Source: CAIKMD01 sp036501365
GTDB taxonomy: Bacteria; Pseudomonadota; Alphaproteobacteria; ATCC43930; CGMCC-115725
Direction: 5' to 3'
Assembly (NCBI GenBank): GCA_036501365.1
Contig: DASYAL010000074.1
Coordinates: 167,691 to 231,690 of the forward strand
DNA: 64,000 nucleotides
Shown piece by piece: positions 57,154 through 64,000 of this stretch. The notes beneath the pieces were generated by a model that saw only the letters and a list, made by a program, of their open reading frames with translations, was not told the DNA's origin and made no database searches. Made by a program: the position numbers and the translations under genes. Numbering within the stretch: the stretch's first letter is position 1; every line of letters begins with the position of its first letter.

Positions 57154-57861
57154 TCAGACGCCCAGATAGGCTTCGAGGCGCGTCATTTTGGCCTCGATCT
57201 CGGAACGCGGGATCATGTCGACGATCTTGCCGGTTTCCATCACATAGTGGCGATCCGAGACGCGCGCGGCAAAGCGGAAATTCTGCTCGACCAACAGGAC
57301 GGTCAGGCCGCGTTGCCGGATCGCGTCGAGCGCGACGCCGATCTGGGCAACGATGACCGGCGCGAGGCCTTCGGTCGGCTCGTCGAGCACCAAGAAATCG
57401 GCGCCGGTGCGCAAGACGCGCGCAATCGCCAGCATCTGCTGCTCGCCGCCCGAGAGCCGGCTGCCGCCGCTCGTTGCGCGCTCGCGCAGATTGGGGAACA
57501 GCGCGTAGATCTCGTCGAGCGACATGCCGCCCGGCTTCAGCCGCGGCGGCAGCAGCAGGTTCTCGGTGACGTTGAGGCTGGCGAAGATGCCGCGCTCTTC
57601 CGGCACATAGCCGATGCCGAGCCGCGCGATCTTCTCGGGCGGCCAGGCGATCGTCTCGGCCCCCATCACCCGCGCCGAGCCACGGCGGCGGCGCAGGATG
57701 CCCATGATTGCGCGCAGCGTCGTGGTCTTGCCGGCGCCGTTGCGGCCGACCAGCGTGACGATCTCGCCGCGGCCGATCGCGAGATCGACGCCATGAAGAA
57801 TTTGCGATTCGCCATAGAATCCCTCGAGGGCGGCGAGCGCCAGGACCACGCCGTCATTCAT
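57154..57861 (-). CDS. livF: Branched-chain amino acid-type ABC transporter ATPase (LivF-like)
   Basis: A 235-residue ATPase. Walker A GRNGAGKTTTLR, LivF-specific GYVPEERGIFASLNVTENL, signature LSGGEQQMLAIARVL, and Walker B FLVLDEPTEGLAP are present. It overlaps livG by 8 bases. Confidence 0.95.
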   Translation of the reverse strand: MNDGVVLALAALEGFYGESQILHGVDLAIGRGEIVTLVGRNGAGKTTTLRAIMGILRRRRGSARVMGAETIAWPPEKIARLGIGYVPEERGIFASLNVTENLLLPPRLKPGGMSLDEIYALFPNLRERATSGGSRLSGGEQQMLAIARVLRTGADFLVLDEPTEGLAPVIVAQIGVALDAIRQRGLTVLLVEQNFRFAARVSDRHYVMETGKIVDMIPRSEIEAKMTRLEAYLGV

Positions 57862-58609
57862 GACGGGCGCCCATATAGGCCTCGATCACCGCCGGATCGC
57901 GCGCGACCTCCTGGTAGTTCCCGTCGGCGAGAATCTCGCCGCGCTGCATTACGGTGATGCGGTGCGAGAGATCGGCGACGACGGAAAGATTGTGCTCGAC
58001 CATCAGGACGGTGCGGCTCGCCGCGACGCGCCGGATGAGCGCGACGATCCGGCCGATATCCTCATGCGCCATGCCGGACGTCGGCTCGTCGAGCAACAGC
58101 AGATCCGGCTCGAGCGCGAGCGTCGTCGCCAGCTCGAGCGCGCGCTTGCGCCCGTAAGGCAGCTCGGCCGCCGGCCGATGCGCTTGATCCTCGAGCCCGA
58201 CCTCGGCCAGCAGCGCGTCGGCACGGTCGTCGAGTGCGCTCAAGACCGAATCCGGCCGCCAGAACGCATAAGTGTCGCGCCGAAAGCGCTGCAAGGCGAT
58301 GCGCACGTTCTCCCGCGCCGTGAGATGCGGAAAGGTCGCCGAGATCTGAAACGAGCGGACGATACCGAGCCGCGCGACTTCATGCGGCTTGGCCGCGGTG
58401 ATGTCCCGTCCCTTGTAGAGGATGCGGCCGCTGGTGACGCCCAGCACCCGGGTGAGCAGGTTGAAGAAGGTCGTCTTGCCCGCGCCGTTGGGGCCAATGA
58501 GCGCGTGAATCGTGCCCTGCCGCACATCGAGGCTGACATCCTTCACCGCAACGAAGCCGGCGAAGGATTTGCTCAGGCCCTCGGCGCGCAGCAGGACATC
58601 GTCGGACAT
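57854..58609 (-). CDS. livG: Branched-chain amino acid-type ABC transporter ATPase (LivG-like)
   Basis: A 251-residue ATPase. Walker A GPNGAGKTTFFN, the Q-loop region IVRSFQISATFPHLTARENV and Walker B LLLLDEPTSGMAHED are visible. The usual LSGG signature is altered: the segment before Walker B reads ELPYGRKRALELA, as is common for LivG. The C-terminal EAYMG is typical. Confidence 0.93.
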   Translation of the reverse strand: MSDDVLLRAEGLSKSFAGFVAVKDVSLDVRQGTIHALIGPNGAGKTTFFNLLTRVLGVTSGRILYKGRDITAAKPHEVARLGIVRSFQISATFPHLTARENVRIALQRFRRDTYAFWRPDSVLSALDDRADALLAEVGLEDQAHRPAAELPYGRKRALELATTLALEPDLLLLDEPTSGMAHEDIGRIVALIRRVAASRTVLMVEHNLSVVADLSHRITVMQRGEILADGNYQEVARDPAVIEAYMGARHE

Positions 58610-58648
58610 GGCGTTAAGTGGAAGCGCCGCGGCCCCGCCTCCGCAGCC

Positions 58649-59881
58649 CTAGCCCTTCTTCGCGACCAGCGAGCAGCCCCCCTCATCCATCGGCCGGAAA
58701 GCCTTGTCACCGGGGATGGTCGTGATCAGCTTCGCGAGATCGTTGGGGCCCGTCGATTCCGACGGCTTCTTGATCTGCACGAGATAGACGTCGTGCACCA
58801 TGCGGCCGTCGGGACGGAGGACGCCGTTGCTGGTGAAGCCGTCCTGCACTGGATTCTTCTGCATCCAGGCGAACACCGCCTTGGGGTCGTCGGTGCCGGT
58901 CGCCTTTATCGCGGACAGATAATGATGGACGGCGGAATAGAGTCCCGCGAACAGATACTGCGCCGGCTCCTTGGCCGCGTCGAACCGCTTGGCCAGGGCC
59001 TCGGCGGCGGGGCTAACGCCGCGGTACCAGGGCAAGGTCACGATGATGTCCTGGAATTGCTGCAGCCCGCCCTGATCCGGGATCATCGGCAGGTCGAGAC
59101 TCAGCGGCACGAGCTTCACACCCGATTCGACCAGCCCGAACTCATGGGCGGCTTTGACCGAGTTGTACATATCGCCGCCGGCATTCGCGAGCGCCACGAC
59201 CTCGGCTTTGGAGTTCTGCGCCTGGAGGATGAAGGACGACAGGTCCTGCGCGCCGAAGGGATGGAACACGGTGCCAAGCACCTTGCCGCCCGCTTTCTCG
59301 ACATTCGCCTGCACGCTGGCGGCGAGGCCTTTGCCGAAGGCGTAATCGGCAGCGATGATGAACCAGGTCTTGCCGAGCCTCGGCACGGCTTCGCCGATCG
59401 ACTTGCCGAACTGATAGGTGTCGTAGGTCCATTGCGCGGAATAAGGCGCGCAAGCCGGACCGGTGAGATCGGCGGAGCCGGCCTCGCTGTAGAGCACCGC
59501 CTTGCCCTTGCTGCGCGCGATCTCCTGCACGGCGAGGGCGACCGCTGAATTGACGACGTCGACGATCACGTCGACCTGCTCGGTGTCGTACCATTTGTTG
59601 GCGATCGACACGCCGACATCGGGCTTGTTCTGGTGATCGGCATAGACCATTTCGATCGGAACCCCGTCAATCTTGCCGCCGAAGTCCTCGATCGCGAGCT
59701 TGACGCCCGTGACCGGTCCCATGCAATCGCCGACGCAATATTGGCCCGAGAAATCGTCGAGCACGCCGATCTTGATCTTGTTGTCGGAAAATTGCGCGCG
59801 TGCCGAACCAGGCAGCACCAGAGCCGAGGCAAGAAGCAACAAAACGGTGCCGACGGCCGCTCTCCAGAATGCGAAGCCCAT
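58649..59881 (-). CDS. ABC transporter substrate-binding protein, Liv (type I) family
   Basis: A 410-residue periplasmic protein with a signal peptide (cleavage near PGSARAQ) and the type I bilobed fold. KIGVLDDFSGQY and the two-lobe crossover around TYDTYQFG are typical. Its sequence resembles binding proteins linked to aromatic acid uptake more than classical leucine-binding LivJ, but that is an impression. It is first in the transport operon and faces an AT-rich promoter region. Confidence 0.9.
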   Translation of the reverse strand: MGFAFWRAAVGTVLLLLASALVLPGSARAQFSDNKIKIGVLDDFSGQYCVGDCMGPVTGVKLAIEDFGGKIDGVPIEMVYADHQNKPDVGVSIANKWYDTEQVDVIVDVVNSAVALAVQEIARSKGKAVLYSEAGSADLTGPACAPYSAQWTYDTYQFGKSIGEAVPRLGKTWFIIAADYAFGKGLAASVQANVEKAGGKVLGTVFHPFGAQDLSSFILQAQNSKAEVVALANAGGDMYNSVKAAHEFGLVESGVKLVPLSLDLPMIPDQGGLQQFQDIIVTLPWYRGVSPAAEALAKRFDAAKEPAQYLFAGLYSAVHHYLSAIKATGTDDPKAVFAWMQKNPVQDGFTSNGVLRPDGRMVHDVYLVQIKKPSESTGPNDLAKLITTIPGDKAFRPMDEGGCSLVAKKG

Positions 59882-59931
59882 GTCGCCCTCCCCTAATGTT
59901 CGTTTCTCGCGCGCCGCGCGCGCCCGAGCCG

Positions 59932-59956
59932 AATGATATTAATTATAACGATATTG
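59932..59956. promoter_or_regulatory. AT-rich element upstream of the Liv-type operon
   Basis: The 124-bp spacer 59882-60005 contains an abrupt AT-rich patch with ATGATA at 59933-59938 and two direct copies of GATATT. A similar ATGATA element lies between the ligase and marR genes (61949-61960). It could hold the promoter and a regulator site. Confidence 0.4.
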
Positions 59957-60005
59957 AACCGCGTCCCCGCCGGCCGTCAAGAAATCCGCGGGCACGCAAT
60001 TCCCA

Positions 60006-61889
60006 TCATGGGCCACCGGCAAGCCGGATGACAGTGGGCGGCGGCGGCGAGGCATAGAGCTCCTCCACCAGGGTCTCACGGTTACCGAGCACGGCACGCT
60101 GATTGATCGACCCCTTGTCGGTCATCTCGCCGCGGTCGAGCGAGGGCGGCTCCTCGAGCAGCAGCAGCGCGACGATGCGGTTGGAACTGCCCGTGCTGCG
60201 CGCCGCGAGACTTTTGAGACGCTCGGCAAAGGCCGCGCGCAGTTCGGGCTGGGCGAAAATCTCGCCCTGCGGCGCGTTGGCGGCGAGCTTTGGACAAAGA
60301 CGCTGGCAGGCGGCGCGGTCGGCGAAGGCCAGCGCGCCGATCTCGTTGCGCCCGATCCCGGCGAGGACGACGTCCTGCACCAGCGGCGCGAAATGATCGA
60401 TGAAGGCGGCGCGCAACGGCCCGACATTGACCCAGGTGCCGCTCGCGAGCTTGAAATCCTCGGCGACGCGTCCGTCGAAGATCAGCCCCTTGCTCGCATC
60501 GGCGGGATCGGCGAAGCGCAACGCGTCGCCGAGCCGGTAATATCCCTCTTCGTCGAAAGCCGCGGCCGTCAGTTCCGGCTGCCGCCAATAGCCGGGCGTG
60601 ATGTTGGGGCCGCGGATGCGCGCCTCGAGCTTGCCCTCGAGCGGCACGAGCTTCAACGCGATGCCGGCGGTGGGTAGGCCGACCAGGCCCGCGGCGCTCA
60701 TGCCCTTGCCGGCCGAAAGCGCGAAAGGCGCCGTCTCGGTCGCGCCGAGGCCGGTGAGCATCAGGATGCGCTCGCCATAGGTGGCGCTCGCGATATCGTC
60801 GAGCGCGTCCCAGATGTGTTGCGCCATGCTCGCCGCAGCGTAGTAAAGGACGCGCAGATCCTTGAAAAAGCTCCGGCGCAGCGCCTCGTCCGAGCGGAGA
60901 TAAGGGATGAGCGCGTCGTAGCCGCGCGGCACATTGAAATACCAGGTCGGCGAGACGTCGCGCAGGTTGCGCACCGTCGCCTCGATCGCCCCCGGCGTCG
61001 GACGGCCGTCGTCGATATAAAAGGTGCCGCCGTTGTAGAGCACCATGTTGAAATTGTGATTGCCGCCCGCCGTGTGATTCCACGGCGACCAATCGAGGAT
61101 AATCGGCGGCTCGTCGCGGAAATAGGCGAAATGGGTGCGCAGCTGCTCCTGATTGGCGCAGAGCATGCGCTGGGTGTTGATCACGCCTTTCGGCAGGCCG
61201 GTCGAGCCGGAAGTGAAGAGAATCTTCGCGATCGTGTCGGGGGCGATACGATCATGCGCGGCATCGACCGCAGCGTCGACCGGCGTCGAGAGCAGCGCGG
61301 ACAGCAAGCTCGTCCGCCGGTCGCGCGGCGGATCGCGGCTGACGACGATCTCGATGGTCGCCGGAATCGTCGCCTCGATCGCGCGGCCATAGAGCGCGCC
61401 ATCGGCGGCGTAAACCAGGCCGGGCGTCAGGAGATCGACGATGTGGCGCAGCTTGCCGAAATCGGTCGAGATCAGCGAATAGGCAGGCGAGAGCGGCGCA
61501 TAGGGAATGCCGACATAAAGCGCGGCAAGGCCGAGCACGGCGTGGTCGAGATCGTTGCCGGACAGGATGACGAGCGGGCGCTCGGGCGAAAGACCGCGCG
61601 CGAGAAGCGCGGTACCGACCGCGCGCACCGCGCGGAGCGTCTCGCCATAGGTCAGCGTCCGCCATTCGCCGGATGGCCCGCGCTCGGCGAGGAAGACGCG
61701 CTCGGGCGCGACCGCGGCCCAATGAACCAGCCGGTCGGTGATGCGGGCAGCATAATCGCCGAGCGGATGCTTGTTCGCGATATAAATGGTTCCGTCGGGC
61801 CGCCGGTCGACCGCGACGTCGAGCGGCCCGAGGCGAACGTCGCGCAGCGGCAATGTTTTCCTTCCGTCGTCTCGAGCGGACGCGTTCAT
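60006..61889 (-). CDS. Feruloyl-CoA synthase-like acyl/aryl-CoA ligase
   Basis: A 627-residue ANL-superfamily enzyme that activates a carboxylic acid with ATP and CoA. The adenylation P-loop ILFTSGSTGLPKGVI, the A5 motif LTGLGATETAP and the A7/A8-like YYRLGD and DGRVAEDFKL are visible. The overall layout matches feruloyl-CoA synthases (Fcs), which activate hydroxycinnamates from lignin. It starts at ATG 61889, divergent from marR. The matching enoyl-CoA hydratase/aldolase is not in the window. Confidence 0.85.
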   Translation of the reverse strand: MNASARDDGRKTLPLRDVRLGPLDVAVDRRPDGTIYIANKHPLGDYAARITDRLVHWAAVAPERVFLAERGPSGEWRTLTYGETLRAVRAVGTALLARGLSPERPLVILSGNDLDHAVLGLAALYVGIPYAPLSPAYSLISTDFGKLRHIVDLLTPGLVYAADGALYGRAIEATIPATIEIVVSRDPPRDRRTSLLSALLSTPVDAAVDAAHDRIAPDTIAKILFTSGSTGLPKGVINTQRMLCANQEQLRTHFAYFRDEPPIILDWSPWNHTAGGNHNFNMVLYNGGTFYIDDGRPTPGAIEATVRNLRDVSPTWYFNVPRGYDALIPYLRSDEALRRSFFKDLRVLYYAAASMAQHIWDALDDIASATYGERILMLTGLGATETAPFALSAGKGMSAAGLVGLPTAGIALKLVPLEGKLEARIRGPNITPGYWRQPELTAAAFDEEGYYRLGDALRFADPADASKGLIFDGRVAEDFKLASGTWVNVGPLRAAFIDHFAPLVQDVVLAGIGRNEIGALAFADRAACQRLCPKLAANAPQGEIFAQPELRAAFAERLKSLAARSTGSSNRIVALLLLEEPPSLDRGEMTDKGSINQRAVLGNRETLVEELYASPPPPTVIRLAGGP

Positions 61890-61948
61890 GCGACCCGAGC
61901 CTCCCGGCGGCATCGCCGATCGAGCGAGACGGCGCTTGCCTTTTCGTT

Positions 61949-61960
61949 ACATATTATCAT
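61949..61960. promoter_or_regulatory. Divergent ligase/marR promoter region with AT-rich element
   Basis: The 117-bp spacer 61890-62006 carries the AT-rich ACATATTATCAT; its complement contains ATGATAATATGT, sharing ATGATA-x-TA with the element at 59932. MarR-family proteins usually bind short AT-rich palindromes in such divergent spacers. Confidence 0.4.
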
Positions 61961-62006
61961 GAAATCCGGGCGTCAACACGCAGGCTCCTCGCATCGTTTC
62001 GATCCC

Positions 62007-62570
62007 ATGCCCATGACTCTCGACCTGGCCGCCGCTCGTCTCGAAGGATTTGCCGCCGCGCAAACGCTGCGCGCGGCGAGGCCCGTCGGCGAGGCGCTCG
62101 ATCTCGCGCCGCTCGAAGCGCTGATCGGCTTCAAGATCCATATCCTCGACCTGCTGATGTACCAATTCTACTACGAGCGGCTCGGCAAGAGTGCGATGAC
62201 GCCCGGCATGTTCTCGACACTCAGCGTCATCAAGGCCAATCCCGGCGTGCGTCAGGGCGCGCTGGCCGATGCGCTGCTGATCCAGCGGCCGAACATGACG
62301 CTCCTGGTCAACCGCCTGATCCGCGCCGGTTATGTCCGGCGTCGCGCCGCGCGCGGCGACAACCGCGGCGTCGAGCTGTTTCTTAGGGCCGAGGGCGAGC
62401 GGGCGCTCCGTGACATCGCCGCCACGCTCGCGGCACATGAGCGCGGCCTCACCGCCGCGCTGTCGGCCAAAGAGCGCGGTCGTCTGCGGGTCCTGCTCAC
62501 GAAAATGGTGCGGCAGCTGCGCGCGAAGCCGCGCGCGACTGTCAGCGGCCGCGCCAAGAAAGCCCTTTAG
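62007..62570 (+). CDS. MarR family transcriptional regulator
   Basis: A 187-residue winged-helix dimer, commonly a repressor released by an aromatic ligand or its CoA thioester. Its core runs FSTLSVIKANPGVRQGALADALLIQRPNMTLLVNRL (recognition helix) and GYVRRRAARGDNRGVELFL (wing). ATG 62007 or 62013 are likely starts; ATG 61959 would overlap the AT-rich element. Divergence from the ligase gene suggests it controls aromatic acid catabolism here. Confidence 0.88.
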   Translation: MPMTLDLAAARLEGFAAAQTLRAARPVGEALDLAPLEALIGFKIHILDLLMYQFYYERLGKSAMTPGMFSTLSVIKANPGVRQGALADALLIQRPNMTLLVNRLIRAGYVRRRAARGDNRGVELFLRAEGERALRDIAATLAAHERGLTAALSAKERGRLRVLLTKMVRQLRAKPRATVSGRAKKAL

Positions 62571-62962
62571 ACCGGCGTGAACATAGGAACAGGCTGGCCG
62601 TTCTCGGCGGGCTTGAACACCACCCTCACCTTTTGCCCGATACGGATCGCGTCGAGGTCGCAATCGACGATATTGGTCATCATCGTCGGGCCTTCGGCGA
62701 GGGTGACATAGGCGATCGCATACGGCACTTCGGCGCGGCGCATGACGCTGAAGGAATAGATCGTCCCCGCCCCCGCGGCCTCGCGCCATTCGGTGCGGTC
62801 GCTGAAGCAGAAGGGACAGAGCGCCCGCGGATAGAAATGAAACGCGCCGCAGGCGGCGCAGCGCTTCAGCAGCAGCTTTCTCTTCGCGGCCGCTTCCCAA
62901 TAGGGCGCGGTCTCGGGAAAGGGCGACGGCGCGGCGATCGTTCGATCCTTGGCCATGATCAT
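62567..62962 (-). CDS. OB-fold zinc-ribbon (DUF35) acyl-CoA-associated protein
   Basis: A 131-residue protein with a rubredoxin-like zinc ribbon (Cys35, Cys38, Cys49, Cys52) followed by an OB-fold (GTIYSFSVMRRAEVPYAIAYVTL). Such proteins form complexes with SCP2-type thiolases or act in polyketide and steroid side-chain chemistry. The ATG at 62962 overlaps the thiolase stop (ATGA), so the two are translated together. Its stop overlaps the 3' end of the convergent marR gene by 4 bases. Confidence 0.9.
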   Translation of the reverse strand: MIMAKDRTIAAPSPFPETAPYWEAAAKRKLLLKRCAACGAFHFYPRALCPFCFSDRTEWREAAGAGTIYSFSVMRRAEVPYAIAYVTLAEGPTMMTNIVDCDLDAIRIGQKVRVVFKPAENGQPVPMFTPV

Positions 62963-64000
62963 TCCCGCTCCAGGATCAGCGTGGCGCTGCCATGCCTCGT
63001 GCCGAGCGCGCCGCCCGTGCCATGGACCAAGGCAAGGCCGCAACCGGCGACCTGGACCTTGGGACGGGCGATGCCGCGCAACTGCCGCACCGCCTCGATG
63101 ATCTTGGTCATGCCGCCGCGATTCGAGGGATGGTTGTTGCACAAGCCGCCGCCATCGGTGTTGAACGGCAGCCGGCCGAGGCCGGAAATAAGATTGCCGC
63201 CCTCGACGAAAGCGCCGCCCTTCCCTTTCTCGCAAAAGCCGAGATCTTCGAGCGTGATCAGCACGGTGATGGTGAAGCTGTCGTAGATCGAGGCGTATTG
63301 GATATCGCCCGGCGCAACCTTCGCCTCGGCGAAAGCGCGCGGACCCGACCAGCGCGCGCCCGAATAGGTGAGATCGATCCGGCCGCCCATCTGATGCTTC
63401 GGCGCGTAGCCGGCACCGATCACATGGACCGGCGGATGCTTGAGGCTTTTGGCGATCTCGGGACCGGTGACGATCAGCGCCCCGCCGCCGTCACTGATGA
63501 CACAGCAATCGAGGCGATGCAGCGGATCGGCAATCATCGGCGAGTTCACGACCTCCTCGACCGTGACGACGTCGCGCAGCATCGCGTTGGGATTGTGCTG
63601 CGCATGGTGCGAGGCGGCGACCTTGATCCAAGCGAGCTGCTCGCTGGTCGTGCCATACTGGTGCATGTGGCGCATTGCGCACATCGCGTACATGTTCGCA
63701 GTGGCCGGACCGTAGGGGTTTTCAAACGGCGCGTCGGGCGTGTTCTGGGCGCTGCGCGCGGCGGTTCCGGTGGCCTGGCCCTCGCTGCGCGGCTTGCCGG
63801 CCAGGGTAATCAGCGCGATCTTGCATTTGCCGAGCGCAATCGCCTCGGCGGCGTGACCGACATGGATGAGGTAGGACGAGCCGCCGCAATCGGTCGAATC
63901 CATGTGCCTCAATTTTAGGCCCATGTAATCGGCCATCGACAGCGGTCCCAGCCCCGGCGCGTCGCCGGCGCAGAAGTAGCCGTCGATGTCGCTCTTGCTG
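62959..64000 (-). CDS. Thiolase family protein, SCP2-type (partial, N-terminus beyond the window)
   Basis: The reading frame is open to the right edge. The visible 346 residues include the nucleophile region STDCGGSSYLIHVGHAAEAI (Cys in a TDCGG context), ASIYDSFTITVLITLEDLGFC and FNTDGGGLCNNHPSNRGG near the C-terminus, with a terminal GCGLALVHGTGG. These are features of SCP2-type acetyl-CoA acetyltransferases acting with DUF35 partners. The start is not in the window; an internal ATG at 63936 is not the true start. Confidence 0.88.
   Translation of the reverse strand, partial: SKSDIDGYFCAGDAPGLGPLSMADYMGLKLRHMDSTDCGGSSYLIHVGHAAEAIALGKCKIALITLAGKPRSEGQATGTAARSAQNTPDAPFENPYGPATANMYAMCAMRHMHQYGTTSEQLAWIKVAASHHAQHNPNAMLRDVVTVEEVVNSPMIADPLHRLDCCVISDGGGALIVTGPEIAKSLKHPPVHVIGAGYAPKHQMGGRIDLTYSGARWSGPRAFAEAKVAPGDIQYASIYDSFTITVLITLEDLGFCEKGKGGAFVEGGNLISGLGRLPFNTDGGGLCNNHPSNRGGMTKIIEAVRQLRGIARPKVQVAGCGLALVHGTGGALGTRHGSATLILERE

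Overview
The window looks like chromosomal DNA of a free-living, high-G+C alphaproteobacterium, probably a soil Rhodospirillales/Hyphomicrobiales-type organism. The lineage is inferred from gene order and protein families, not from a marker-gene tree. Two conserved alphaproteobacterial blocks run almost entirely on the minus strand. Read in the direction of transcription they are tig-clpP-clpX-lon-hupB-tRNA-Val-tRNA-Asp-nuoABCDEFGHIJKLMN-birA-coaX-rnj and then mce-DUF1467-proS-lolC-lolD-dnaE.

Region by region. 1-2877 holds most of dnaE, cut by the left edge. 2979-4706 is a plus-strand pair (carboxymuconolactone-decarboxylase-like protein and MetE-like protein). 4708-6944 is an AT-rich, two-gene, minus-strand islet of unknown proteins; the upstream gene has a clear PD-(D/E)XK nuclease core and the downstream gene a possible variant one. 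7001-10266 is lolD, lolC and proS. 10345-13925 is accessory: a small secreted protein, an NCS2 purine permease, a zinc-ribbon methyltransferase and a Tag-type DNA glycosylase. 13931-19507 is DUF1467, mce, an MFS drug exporter, rnj, coaX and birA. 19504-33575 is the complete 14-gene complex I operon. 33608-34262 holds tRNA-Asp, tRNA-Val and HU. 34451-40612 is lon, clpX, clpP and tig, followed by tRNA-Leu. 40857-43768 is malonyl-CoA decarboxylase coupled to the NAD(P)HX repair enzyme. 43915-45798 is tRNA-His, a TauE/SafE permease and two exported proteins. 47035-48939 is the nitrogen-control unit glnB-glnA behind a sigma-54-type promoter. The rest (45814-46857 and 49142-64000) is catabolic and transport territory: two VanA-like Rieske oxygenases, an isochorismatase fold lacking its cysteine, DoxX, an Fbp-type ABC transporter without an ATPase, a complete branched-chain-amino-acid-type ABC transporter, a feruloyl-CoA-synthase-like ligase with a divergent MarR regulator, and a DUF35/thiolase pair cut by the right edge.

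How the genes fit together. The backbone supplies respiration (Nuo), protein quality control (Tig, ClpXP, Lon), lipoprotein export (LolCD), cofactor and RNA metabolism, and replication. The right-hand third suggests uptake and CoA-dependent breakdown of plant-derived aromatic acids: ligase, MarR control, thiolase, Rieske O-demethylase candidates and a Liv-type importer.

The best candidate for something undescribed is the 4708-6944 islet. Its two genes are 2 nt apart, much AT-richer than the flanks, and lie exactly between lolD and a metE-like gene whose stop codon is one base away. No transposase, CRISPR array or rRNA was seen. Gene functions are assigned by reading motifs; no database search was run.
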